Part shown: one piece after another, positions 7,711-14,807 of the stretch
How positions within the stretch are numbered: position 1 is the first letter of the stretch
Layout of the letters: each line of letters begins with the position of its first letter
NCBI GenBank assembly: GCA_964543125.1
Contig: CAZIWX010000024.1
Coordinates: 1 to 28,283 of the forward strand
Source of the DNA: CAZIWX01 sp964543125
GTDB taxonomy: Bacteria > Fidelibacterota > UBA8477
DNA: 28,283 nt
Direction: 5' to 3'
Made by a program: the position numbers and the translations under genes
The notes under the pieces: generated by a model
Seen by the model: only the letters and a program-made list of their open reading frames with translations
What the model was told of the DNA's origin: nothing
The model's database searches: none

Positions 7711-8919
7711 TCAGGCAACCCACCGGCCACTGGTAAACCAAGCCGTATACAAAACCAGAAGGATCACCGACAGCCCAACCAAAACCACCCGCATTGGATT
7801 GCCAAACTTCCCGAAAAGGTTGCTTAATGCGATGTACACGGGAAAGAGGATAGCCAAATGCCGGGGAAAGGACATGAGGGGGTTTCCGGCAGGACCATGG
7901 TTAATGAGTAAAAATAAAACACCGCCAATCAGGTAAAATGAAAAGCTACGGCGTAAATTAAACCAACCCCAAGCTGCAATAGATATTCCGATGAGGGCGT
8001 AACCCAAATTCTGAATCGCTAACAATCTGCTGAAATACAGAGAAGTTACACTTGTCCCCCATATAGCGGCTTGTATTCCATGAAATAAAGTTATCCAGGG
8101 AAAGGTTCTTGTTCTGCCCCACTCCGTGGCTTGAAGCGTGGTAAAAACATGAAAACCATTGACTGTTCCGGCTAGCCGGCCAAGATAAAACATATAGCTT
8201 AATAACCCCAACGGTGCAATAAATGCTCCAACGATGAATTGGATATTTTGCTTTGAAGTATGTGGTCTTTGGTAAAAATATTCCGCCAAATAGGGAATTG
8301 CCAATAACACGGCAACCGGAGTCGTTGCACCGGCAAGCATTATACATAGCCCCCCTTTTAAAAATGCCCCCTTTCGTGCAAAAAAGATGCTCCCAAGTGC
8401 AAACAGGAGAAACAATGATTCCGGATAAAATGAAATGAAAAAGAACGCCATCGGTGAAATACATAACCACAAGACACTAAACAATGCGGCGTGATGGCCG
8501 GAATCATGCAAAACGAGTTTAAAGAGAACCAAACCTGATCCTGCAAAACTGCCTATGGATAAAATCAGGCCAACCCAAAAAACCGGGATAGATGTCAATT
8601 TTGACAGTATGCCGCAAATAGCCGAATAAAGGGGAAAAAAGGCTCTTTCGATGCCTTGAGTCGAGTACGCCTGTTTAGCAATTTCCCAATAATACATGCT
8701 ATCCCAGCGCACAAATCAGGTTTCAATACCTTTGTTGGTTCCGGTAAGGGGTCGTTCTGATCCACCCCAACCCAATTGATGATTTGATAAGAATACGCCG
8801 AGATAGCCCGCACAGAGAATCAAGCCGGTGGAAGCAAATACGATCATTAGAACTTGTTGCCACCAGGCTAAATCACGGAACCATATCTTTATTGATGTTA
8901 TTGATTTGAGAATATTCAT
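7711..8919 (-). pseudogene. PIG-V-like mannosyltransferase interrupted by one in-frame TGA
   Basis: Two open stretches in the same frame are separated by a single TGA (8716-8718 on the complement). The first, 67 residues from ATG 8919, holds membrane helix one (QVLMIVFASTGLILCAGYLG). The second, 333 residues, starts directly with FVRWDSMYYWEIAKQAY, then AFFPLYSA, and continues as a polytopic membrane protein. RWD(S/A)..Y..IA..GY plus FFPLYP is the signature of PIG-V-type GT-C mannosyltransferases, and joined together they give about 401 codons, a normal length. The stop sits four codons before RWDS where a Trp (TGG) would fit. AGGAG lies about 13 bases before the ATG. A start at GTG 8712 could give a shortened protein without the first helix. 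It may be a recent nonsense mutation or a sequencing error; other genes here use TGA as stop, so recoding is unlikely. Confidence 0.75.
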
Positions 8920-9112
8920 GGGTCGGCCAAGTCTCCTATTTACCTGTTTAAAACCGGGTCAAGATAAATTGAATACAACATAATGCATGCTAAATTATTG
9001 TTATGACCAGAGTTAACAGGTTTATTTTTCGTCCACGCATTTCTCAGCGTAAATTTAAGCAATTTTAAGACTGTTTTACTAAGATATCAGCGCCACACAA
9101 ATCACTAAATTC
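8920..9112. other. AT-rich gap between the PIG-V-like gene and the IS21 remnant
   Basis: This presumably carries the leftward promoter of the PIG-V-like gene. I see no convincing -35/-10 pair, no hairpin and no coding homology. The frame of the following istA remnant is closed by a stop at 9106-9108, so istA does not continue into it. Confidence 0.4.
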
Positions 9113-9543
9113 ACACGCCAGCCGGCCAACCGGCAGTCAACCTGTTCTCATGGTTTTTAGAGAAAAAAGCGTACCGGATTTACCGGAAAGTACAGAAAGA
9201 TTGCACGGTTCGTTTTGAGTGTAATAGTTATGTTGTTTCTCACGCGCTGGTAGGGAAAACCATTCTCCTACGGGTTAAAGACCGGCAGATGAGGATCTTC
9301 TCCGATGGCCGGTTGGTGGTGCTCTATACGATTCCCCAAGAAAAGGGACATCTGGTTCAGGATCCGCGTTTCTATGCCGCCTTGCGCCAGGATCGGGAAA
9401 TGAACCGCCGAAAATACCCAACCGGGAAAATCGTGAAAGGGTGGGCTAAACTGACTATCAGCCCTTTGAAGCCCAAGTATGCTCTGGATGTAGAAGTTCG
9501 TCCGGTTGCGGTCTATGATCAGGCTGCCGGAGGCGGGGCATGA
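9113..9543 (+). pseudogene. IS21-family istA transposase, C-terminal remnant
   Basis: In frame with the stop at 9541-9543 the sequence reads NLFSWFLEKKAYRIYRKVQK, DCTVRFECNSYVVSHALVGK, then ILLRVKDRQMRIFSDGRLVV and a basic C-terminus ending QAAGGGA. This is the beta-rich C-terminal domain of IstA (usual pattern V..N.YSVPH.LVGK...RV....I.IF). The N-terminal helix-turn-helix and DDE core are missing, and a stop at 9106-9108 closes the frame. The TGA overlaps the ATG of istB (ATGA), the normal arrangement in IS21 elements. A 152-bp stretch (9113-9264) recurs at 12318-12469 with 11 differences and no gaps. With no catalytic core it cannot transpose by itself. Confidence 0.88.
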
Positions 9544-10325
9544 CAAGAAGCGCTTTAGTACAGGAACGTATTGAGGCCAACCTGATTCGTTTACGCCTGT
9601 CCCGTACCGCTGAAATCCTCTCCGGCATGATCCGGAAGGCAGAAACCAACCGTTTGAGTTATCGCTCTTTTTTGGACGAACTGTTGGTTGAAGAGGTATC
9701 TTGTAAGGAACAACGGAGAGTGGAAACAGCTTTGAGGATATCAGGACTGCCTTTCATCAAAACGATTGATGATTTTGATTTCAGCTTTCAACCCCATTTG
9801 GATCGCCGGCAGGTCATGTCCCTGTTTGATCTTACTTTCATTCAGGAAAATAGCAATGTTCTCTTTCTGGGACCACCCGGGGTAGGGAAAACTCACTTGG
9901 CAGTGGCCCTGATGGTGAAAGCCTGTCAGGTCGGGTTCAGCATCTATAGTACTACCATGGAAGATCTGATCCGAAAACTGAAAACAGATCGGGATACGGG
10001 CCGCCCCGCCCGCCGCAGAAGCTACTATAAATCAGCCCTGGTATTAGTGGATGAAGTGGGTTATACCCCCATCAACCGCGATGAATGTAATCTCTTCTAT
10101 CGCTTTATTACGGTACGCTATGAAAAGAGCAGTACAATTATTACTTCGAACAAAAGCTTCTCAGACTGGACCGAATTATTCCACGACCCCATAATCATTA
10201 CCGCTATTTTGGATCGCCTGTTACATCACAGCATAGTGATCAACATCAAGGGAAATAGCTATCGGTTGAAAGGAAATCCCATCAATCTTTCTGATTCTTC
10301 AACGGAGTCAACCGGGAAAAATTAA
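9540..10325 (+). CDS. istB: IS21-family ATP-binding helper protein IstB
   Basis: A 261-residue AAA+ ATPase that stimulates the IstA transposase in IS21-type elements. The gene appears intact: an N-terminal helical domain, Walker A GPPGVGKTH at residues 111-119, Walker B LVLVDEVG at 167-174, and the sensor-like IITSNKSFSDW followed by the AAA+ lid. Length is normal (about 250-260). The start overlaps the end of the istA remnant by 4 bp. The partner transposase is truncated, so this copy is orphaned and could only work in trans with another element. No frameshift or stop is seen, which suggests that the truncation of istA is recent compared with the decay of the IS3 and IS1595 scraps. Confidence 0.95.
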   Translation: MTRSALVQERIEANLIRLRLSRTAEILSGMIRKAETNRLSYRSFLDELLVEEVSCKEQRRVETALRISGLPFIKTIDDFDFSFQPHLDRRQVMSLFDLTFIQENSNVLFLGPPGVGKTHLAVALMVKACQVGFSIYSTTMEDLIRKLKTDRDTGRPARRRSYYKSALVLVDEVGYTPINRDECNLFYRFITVRYEKSSTIITSNKSFSDWTELFHDPIIITAILDRLLHHSIVINIKGNSYRLKGNPINLSDSSTESTGKN

Positions 10326-10364
10326 AAACTCTTATACACAACCATGAATATCGTAATCTTAAAC

Positions 10365-10395
10365 TGGTACACTTTTCACGACCGAAATTGGTACA
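10365..10395. repeat. Right-end repeats of the IS21 element
   Basis: TGGTACA occurs at 10365-10371 and again at 10389-10395, a 24-bp spacing, 40 bases after the istB stop. IS21 ends carry several short internal repeats of this sort, which bind IstA. No matching inverted left end (TGTACCA) is seen before the istA remnant, in line with 5' truncation. Confidence 0.6.
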
Positions 10396-10401
10396 TCCTG
10401 A

Positions 10402-10417
10402 CCCGCCAGTCGGCGGG
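10402..10417. repeat. REP-like GC-rich hairpin
   Basis: CCCGCC-AGTC-GGCGGG forms a perfect 6-bp stem with a 4-base loop seven bases after the last IS21 terminal repeat, followed by CAGGGCCGG. It resembles a small intergenic palindrome rather than a terminator, since no T-run follows. The element end may lie at this hairpin. Confidence 0.5.
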
Positions 10418-10523
10418 CAGGGCCGGACAGGTTTTTAAACGACCGTTGACATTGGTATAAGTCTGGGGGGAAGGTCAAGATGTATCTATCTGAGCCATTG
10501 AAATTTGACTAAGCATCACACTC

Positions 10524-10555
10524 CAGCATATTAATGCTGTTACTCGTTTTTTTTT
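10524..10555 (+). terminator. Weak candidate terminator after istB
   Basis: CAGCAT-ATTA-ATGCTG (10524-10539) is a 6-bp palindrome, and a run of nine T follows at 10547-10555, seven bases after the stem. The gap between stem and T-run makes it a poor intrinsic terminator. The rest of 10326-10621 holds only the IS21 end, the hairpin above and AT-rich DNA. Confidence 0.3.
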
Positions 10556-10621
10556 GTTTCTCCTTTTTTAACTTTTTGTAAGTTTAAACTAAGCTTTAAG
10601 CTTTATTTATACCCTCCTTCC

Positions 10622-11926
10622 TCATTTAATCATTGTGATTTTTCTCCATATAATAGATCTACCCGAAGAGATACAAAAAAGATAGGTTCCGCTGGGAAGT
10701 TCACGTTTTCCGAAACTTTTTCCATCCCACACAAATTGATGGAATCCACTTTCAACATTTTGTTGATGATATTTATAGATTAAGTGTCCTGAAATATCGT
10801 AGATCGAAAAGGTTAAATTTTCTGCTTTCCTTGCGAGATTATAAGTAAATACAATCCTTGAATTGAAAGGATTGGGGTAACATTGCAAATCAATTGTTTT
10901 AGGTACGTCTAGTTCGGCATTTACCAATTCTGATGTCCTATCAAGAAGGAATAGTCCCGATGGACTGCCAATGAACAATTTATTTTCCAAGGGGCTAGAT
11001 TGAAGTGTATTGACTTTTAACCAAGGACTAATAAGATCCCATGTGGTTCCTTGATCATAAGATTCAAACAAACCTGAGAAGTATGCACCACCAACCCCTA
11101 GGTAAATGTGACTCGAGTCGAAGTAATCCTGTTCAATCGTTACTCTAGCTGAATCTAAAGGAATTCCGCCCACATTGTATTGCGTATCCCAGGAATTTCC
11201 TGCATCAAGACTAGTGGCAAAGCCATATACCCAAACTCCAGCATATAAACGATTGGAATTAAATCTGTCAACTAAAATCGTTGGTAGTCCATGTTCTAGC
11301 CATGGGACATTTAGAGCCGACCAATTTGATCCACTATCAGTCGATTTAAACACTTCGCCATATAAATTGATACTACAGTAAATATTATTGGGGTAATTTT
11401 GGTCAATTGCAATATTGATAATTCCATTCCCGCTCCAAGGTTCACCGATTGGCATCCATCCGCTCCCACCATTAGTGGTTAAATATAGTTCGCCACCTAA
11501 TTGTCCGTTGGTCCCCGCCCAGACCGAATCAGGATGTTCAGGATTATATTCAATATCAAGAACTCCCACCTCTGAATTAGTCAAGATATGCGCATCGGAG
11601 AAAAATAGGCTATCTCCACCATTTTCAGACTTGAGTATTCCTGAAATTGGGGGTCCCAATGCGACTAAAAAAGTATCAGGAAAAATTGGATTTATCTCAA
11701 TATCTGTGACACTTAGTGTTCCTGATGCTAACAATAACCAACTTTCCCCACCGTCATTACTTTTGCGAAGGGTCTCATATGAACCGGCATAAATTATATT
11801 GGGGTTATTGGGATGAACTGCAATCGCTTGGACAGATTCACCTTCTAGCCCCAACGGTTCTATAGAAAATTCTTGGCCTCTAATGATTGATGTTGAAAGA
11901 CAGATAGTTAACACGACCCATTTCAT
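10622..11926 (-). CDS. Secreted Asp-box (BNR) propeller protein with T9SS sorting domain
   Basis: A 434-residue exported protein of unknown function. I start at the ATG at 11926 because it opens a signal peptide (MKWVVLTICLSTSIIRG then QEFS). The longer ATG at 11965 adds thirteen non-hydrophobic residues, and neither start has a clear ribosome site. The body has about six Asp-box repeats (S/T-x-D-x-G-x-x-W), for example KSNDGGESW, KSTDSGSNW, TSLDAGNSW and ESYDQGTTW, as in sialidase/VPS10-type beta-propellers. No sialidase active site is evident. The C-terminus, from CYPNPFNSRIVFTYNL to the end, is a T9SS type A sorting domain, so the mature protein is probably surface-bound or released. The gene looks clearly AT-richer than its neighbours and sits between IS21 fragments, which suggests transfer. 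Confidence 0.85.
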   Translation of the reverse strand: MKWVVLTICLSTSIIRGQEFSIEPLGLEGESVQAIAVHPNNPNIIYAGSYETLRKSNDGGESWLLLASGTLSVTDIEINPIFPDTFLVALGPPISGILKSENGGDSLFFSDAHILTNSEVGVLDIEYNPEHPDSVWAGTNGQLGGELYLTTNGGSGWMPIGEPWSGNGIINIAIDQNYPNNIYCSINLYGEVFKSTDSGSNWSALNVPWLEHGLPTILVDRFNSNRLYAGVWVYGFATSLDAGNSWDTQYNVGGIPLDSARVTIEQDYFDSSHIYLGVGGAYFSGLFESYDQGTTWDLISPWLKVNTLQSSPLENKLFIGSPSGLFLLDRTSELVNAELDVPKTIDLQCYPNPFNSRIVFTYNLARKAENLTFSIYDISGHLIYKYHQQNVESGFHQFVWDGKSFGKRELPSGTYLFCISSGRSIIWRKITMIK

Positions 11927-11989
11927 TATTGACTCAGTAAATAAATTTAGCCAATCAAGTACCATAACTGTTGTCGCCTATTAATAATC

Positions 11990-12017
11990 TATATATCTAT
12001 GTTAGAGTGTATGTAAA
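11990..12017 (-). promoter_or_regulatory. Candidate promoter of the Asp-box gene
   Basis: On the complement, TTTACA (12017-12012; 5 of 6 to TTGACA), a 16-base spacer and TATATA (11995-11990) lie upstream of the Asp-box gene. The predicted transcript would start about 55 bases before the preferred ATG. The area is very AT-rich, so chance matches are likely. Confidence 0.35.
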
Positions 12018-12047
12018 GTTAGGCGCATTTGCAATATTTTTTAAATA

Positions 12048-12080
12048 AAGCCCCGGCGGAGATGACCGGGGCTTCTTTTT
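12048..12080 (+). terminator. Strong intrinsic terminator with no gene before it
   Basis: AAGCCCCGG (12048-12056) pairs perfectly with CCGGGGCTT (12066-12074) across a 9-base loop, followed by CTTTTT. The T-run places it on the plus strand. No plus-strand gene precedes it: upstream is the minus-strand Asp-box gene, starting about 120 bases away. It is probably left over from a lost gene or RNA. On the other strand the tail is TATTT, so weak two-way activity is possible. Confidence 0.85.
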
Positions 12081-12195
12081 GCGGCGTATGCTTGTGGGCC
12101 AAGCAGTATTAAATATTACGCACCACCCGATACGGCCAAATTCTTTTAGTATTTTGACACACTTCATGCAAACTATTGTTTATAAATAGCTTTCA

Positions 12196-12243
12196 GCTGG
12201 CTCTTAATCAGTTGGTTCGGGGTTCGAGTCCCTGGCGGTGTAC
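12196..12243 (+). pseudogene. 3' half of a tRNA-Lys (anticodon CUU)
   Basis: The fragment has an anticodon stem GCTGG/TCAGT (with G-T pairs), loop CTCTTAA (anticodon CTT at 12203-12205), 5-base variable loop, T-stem CGGGG/CCCTG with loop TTCGAGT, and the acceptor 3' strand GCGGTGT plus discriminator A. The matching 5' acceptor strand (ACACCGC) and an intact D-arm are absent upstream, where only a short TAGCT-like piece remains. It therefore cannot be a working tRNA. The 3' halves of tRNA genes are classical attachment-site duplications left by integrases, so this may mark an old integration boundary; plain decay is the alternative. Confidence 0.75.
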
Positions 12244-12317
12244 AATGCCGCAAACCACTGCAGGGCTTGATCTGTAAGGGTTTACTCACTTTCAGCCGGT
12301 TTCTTTTATACCCCAAA

Positions 12318-12469
12318 ACACGCCAGCCGGCCAGCCTGCAGTCAACCTGTTCTCATGGTTTTTAGAGAAAAAAGCGTACCGGATTTACCGGAAAGCACAG
12401 AAAGACCGCACCATTCTTTTTGAGTGTAATAGTTATGCTGTTCCTCACGCGCTGGCAGGGAAAACCATT
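12318..12469 (+). pseudogene. Second istA fragment (IS21 family)
   Basis: This aligns without gaps to 9113-9264 with 11 differences in 152 bases, and keeps NLFSWFLEKKAYRIYRK and FECNSYAVPHALAGKT in frame. Differences change the protein (for example DCTVR to DRTIL), unlike those in the adjacent GT2 fragment. It begins at the same base as the first copy relative to istA. It ends in AAACCATT, where the sequence switches without a gap to the GT2 3' end. No istB follows. Confidence 0.9.
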
Positions 12470-12593
12470 TCTGTTTATGGCCCGTGGGTTGCGGCTGGTG
12501 ACGCCCGGCTTTATCGCCTTCCCCATGATCCGGTTCATCATGGCTTATCATACCCTGACGGGCTACCGGGAAGCGCTGAAAAACAGCCATTGA
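12462..12593 (+). pseudogene. 3' end of a second GT2 glycosyltransferase gene
   Basis: 43 codons plus stop match the last 43 codons of the GT2 gene (6974-7105) with about 92% base identity. The translation runs KPFLFMARGLRLVTPGFIAF to ALKNSH. Of nine sense codons that differ, seven are synonymous (two changes: Asp to Gly, Tyr to His), and the stop is TGA instead of TAA. Weak similarity continues past the stop to about 12632. The 5' part of the gene is missing and replaced by the istA scrap, out of frame. It has no start and is not expected to be expressed. Confidence 0.92.
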
Positions 12594-12742
12594 CCTGCTG
12601 TATGAATAACCGCGGCCTTCGCCGGGATCACAAACTACGCCCTTAATCAATATTAATCTCAATTCTACTACAGAATCGGTCATTGCCGGTTAATTTATCG
12701 TCACCTGACACAACCCGGATAACGATCAAGCGAGGACGGGGA

Positions 12743-14572
12743 ATGAAAAAAACGCGTATTCTGATTTGTGATGACGACTCACAGCTCACGGATTTATTGC
12801 AAGTGCTGTTGAAAAAACTGAATTATAAAGTGGTGGATTGCGTAAGAGCCGGAGAAGATGCCGTTAAAAAAGCGGCTGATCTCGGCCCCGATTTGGTGTT
12901 GATGGACATTATGCTGGCTGGCCGTACGGATGGTATTCAGGCCGCGTCGGAAATAACCCACAAGCTGGGTATACCGGTAGTGTTCATGACCGCCAGTGAA
13001 GATCAAGCCGTATTCGAACGGGCGAAAATCACTCAGCCCTTCGGCTATATCTTAAAGCCGTTTAATGATAAAGATTTACGCATTTCAATCGAAATGGCCT
13101 TGTATCAAAATCACCTTGAGGGGAAGCTCAAAGCTGCTCATGGTTTTTTACAAAATATCATCAACAGTTCCCTGGATATGATCATAGCGGTGGATAACGA
13201 CCGGTTGATAACCGAATTCAATGCCGCGGCCGAGGAGAGTTTTGGCTACAAACGGGAGGACGTGCTGGGCAAGCATGTCAATTTGCTGTACGCCGATACC
13301 GAGCAGGGCCGGCAGATTCATGAAACCACGCTGCAAAATGGACGCTGTGTGGCGGAAATCCAAAACCGCGCCAAGTCCGGAGAGAATTTTCACAGCATGC
13401 TGGCATCTTCCATTCTCAATGATGCCGCGGGGCGCCAAATCGGCGTCATGGGTATTTCACAGGATATTACCGAATTGAAGCGAACCCAAACCGCTTTGCG
13501 GCTCAGCCGGGATTATGCCCGGAATTTAGTAGACAGTTCGCTGGATATGATCATTGCCGTGGACAATGAGCGCAAGATTACCGAATTCAACCGGGCCGCC
13601 GAAGAAACCTTTGGCTATACCCGGGCGGAAATGCTGGGCCGCAAAATCGATGTGCTCTACGTCGATCCGCGTGCCGGGACCCGGGCCCACGACATCACCT
13701 GGAAACAGGGGCGGCATGTCACCGAGGTTCAGAATAGGCGTAAAAACAACGAAACTTTCCCCAGCCTGTTATCGGCCTCGGTCCTGAAAGATCAACACGG
13801 AGAATCCATCGGAATTATGGGGGTTTCCCGGGACATCACCGCCACTAAGGCCGCCGATGAACGCCTCCGGCAATCCGAGCAGCGGTACCGCGAACTTTCC
13901 GGCTTATTGGAAGAGGCCAACAACATGAAGGAATTGCTGCTGGATGTGATTACCCATGACCTGAAAAATCCGGCCAGCGTGGTGTCGGGTTTGGCGGGGA
14001 TGCTGCTGGAAAAACAGCCTGAAGAAGAAATGGTCCGGTTGATCCAGGTTAGTAGCCGGAACATTTTAACCACTATTGATCATGCCACGGCCCTGTCCAG
14101 TGTCACTCTCGGCGAAAAACTGGAGACTTCCGATTTGGATTTGGCACAAATCGTACGCGAAGTAGCCGGAGAATTCACCCGGGAGTTGAGCGAAGCCGGT
14201 TTGTCCGTGAGTTACGACCTGCCGAAGCAATTACCGGTCAAAGCTCATCCCATAGTGGCCGAGGTTTTCAGAAATTACATCAGTAATGCCATTAAATATG
14301 CCGGTAGCGGAAAAAAGCTGATTATTAGCGGGAGCCTAAAGCGGGGCAACGCCCGGGTCTGCGTGAAAGATTTTGGCGAGACCATTCCGGAGAAATTTCG
14401 CAAAAATATTTTCCAGCGCCGGATCCAGTTGGAAAAGGGCGCCCGCCGGGGCCGGGGTTTGGGTCTGGCCATTGCCAAGCGGATTGCCCGGGCGCATCAC
14501 GGCAAAGTTTGGGTGGCAGCGAACGAACCCCGGGGAAACATTTTTTGTCTCGAGATTCCGGTAAAGAGCTGA
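12743..14572 (+). CDS. Hybrid sensor histidine kinase, REC-PAS-PAS-HisKA-HATPase
   Basis: A 609-residue cytoplasmic signalling kinase without membrane segments. Domains in order: receiver 1-120 (acid pocket D10-D11, phospho-acceptor D55 in VLMDIML, T83, K105 in LKPF); PAS 1 about 135-245; PAS 2 about 255-365, the two being clearly similar (SSLDMIIAVDN in both); HisKA with H405 in THDLKNP; HATPase about 500-609 with N-box N515 and G2 box GRGLGLAIAKR. The G1 box reads KDFGETIPE, where D.GxGIP is usual. ATG 12743 is chosen over 12683 because the receiver fold begins there and GAGGACGGGG lies just upstream. No partner regulator is adjacent. An N-terminal receiver suggests control of the kinase by an upstream phosphodonor. 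The signal for the PAS domains is unknown. Confidence 0.92.
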   Translation: MKKTRILICDDDSQLTDLLQVLLKKLNYKVVDCVRAGEDAVKKAADLGPDLVLMDIMLAGRTDGIQAASEITHKLGIPVVFMTASEDQAVFERAKITQPFGYILKPFNDKDLRISIEMALYQNHLEGKLKAAHGFLQNIINSSLDMIIAVDNDRLITEFNAAAEESFGYKREDVLGKHVNLLYADTEQGRQIHETTLQNGRCVAEIQNRAKSGENFHSMLASSILNDAAGRQIGVMGISQDITELKRTQTALRLSRDYARNLVDSSLDMIIAVDNERKITEFNRAAEETFGYTRAEMLGRKIDVLYVDPRAGTRAHDITWKQGRHVTEVQNRRKNNETFPSLLSASVLKDQHGESIGIMGVSRDITATKAADERLRQSEQRYRELSGLLEEANNMKELLLDVITHDLKNPASVVSGLAGMLLEKQPEEEMVRLIQVSSRNILTTIDHATALSSVTLGEKLETSDLDLAQIVREVAGEFTRELSEAGLSVSYDLPKQLPVKAHPIVAEVFRNYISNAIKYAGSGKKLIISGSLKRGNARVCVKDFGETIPEKFRKNIFQRRIQLEKGARRGRGLGLAIAKRIARAHHGKVWVAANEPRGNIFCLEIPVKS

Positions 14573-14646
14573 ACCAGCGCCCCGGGTTGTTGATCTGTAA
14601 GTTACCGACCTATTGGTTATAGGCCGGACACCTCCATTCTCGTGCG

Positions 14647-14717
14647 CTGAAAAGAAACTGTCCTGGAAATACCTTTTCTTTTCAGACGACCCGGCGGGCC
14701 GGATAACCAACCCGCCG
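14647..14717 (+). other. Two hairpins in the kinase 3' region
   Basis: CTGAAAAGAAA (14647-14657) pairs perfectly with 14675-14685 across a 17-base loop, and CGGCGGG (14692-14698) pairs with CCCGCCG (14711-14717) across 12 bases. Both lie between the kinase stop and its terminator. They could stabilise the 3' end of the mRNA or form part of a small RNA. No known RNA family is recognised. Confidence 0.55.
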
Positions 14718-14747
14718 CTAAAACCACGATCGCGGGCCAGATACCGA

Positions 14748-14788
14748 AAATCCCGGAGGGTTAATCCCGGGATTCCGGGATTTTTATT
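14748..14788 (+). terminator. Intrinsic terminator of the kinase gene
   Basis: AAATCCCGGA (14748-14757) pairs with TCCGGGATTT (14774-14783), with more TTs directly after (TTATT). The loop holds another CCCGGGAT that allows an alternative shorter pairing. It lies 175 bases after the kinase stop and 20 bases before the converging minus-strand gene ends, so it separates the two transcription units. Confidence 0.75.
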
Positions 14789-14807
14789 CCGGGGGTACTT
14801 GTCTGAA

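Noticed and set aside
7958..8470. 170-residue minus-strand frame inside the PIG-V-like gene
   Set aside because: It is an out-of-frame shadow of a membrane protein gene on the same strand.
8716..8718. TGA as selenocysteine or as a recoded codon
   Set aside because: PIG-V proteins are not selenoproteins, I see no SECIS-like structure directly after the codon, and TGA ends other genes in the window.
12196..12243. Functional tRNA-Lys gene
   Set aside because: The 5' acceptor strand and an intact D-arm are missing.
12244..12320. Integrase or recombinase remnant next to the tRNA fragment
   Set aside because: I looked for an integrase tail in all frames; the stretch is short, has stops (for example at 12275-12277) and shows no motif.
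12342..12683. 113-residue minus-strand frame before the kinase
   Set aside because: It lies across the istA/GT2 chimera and has no family features.
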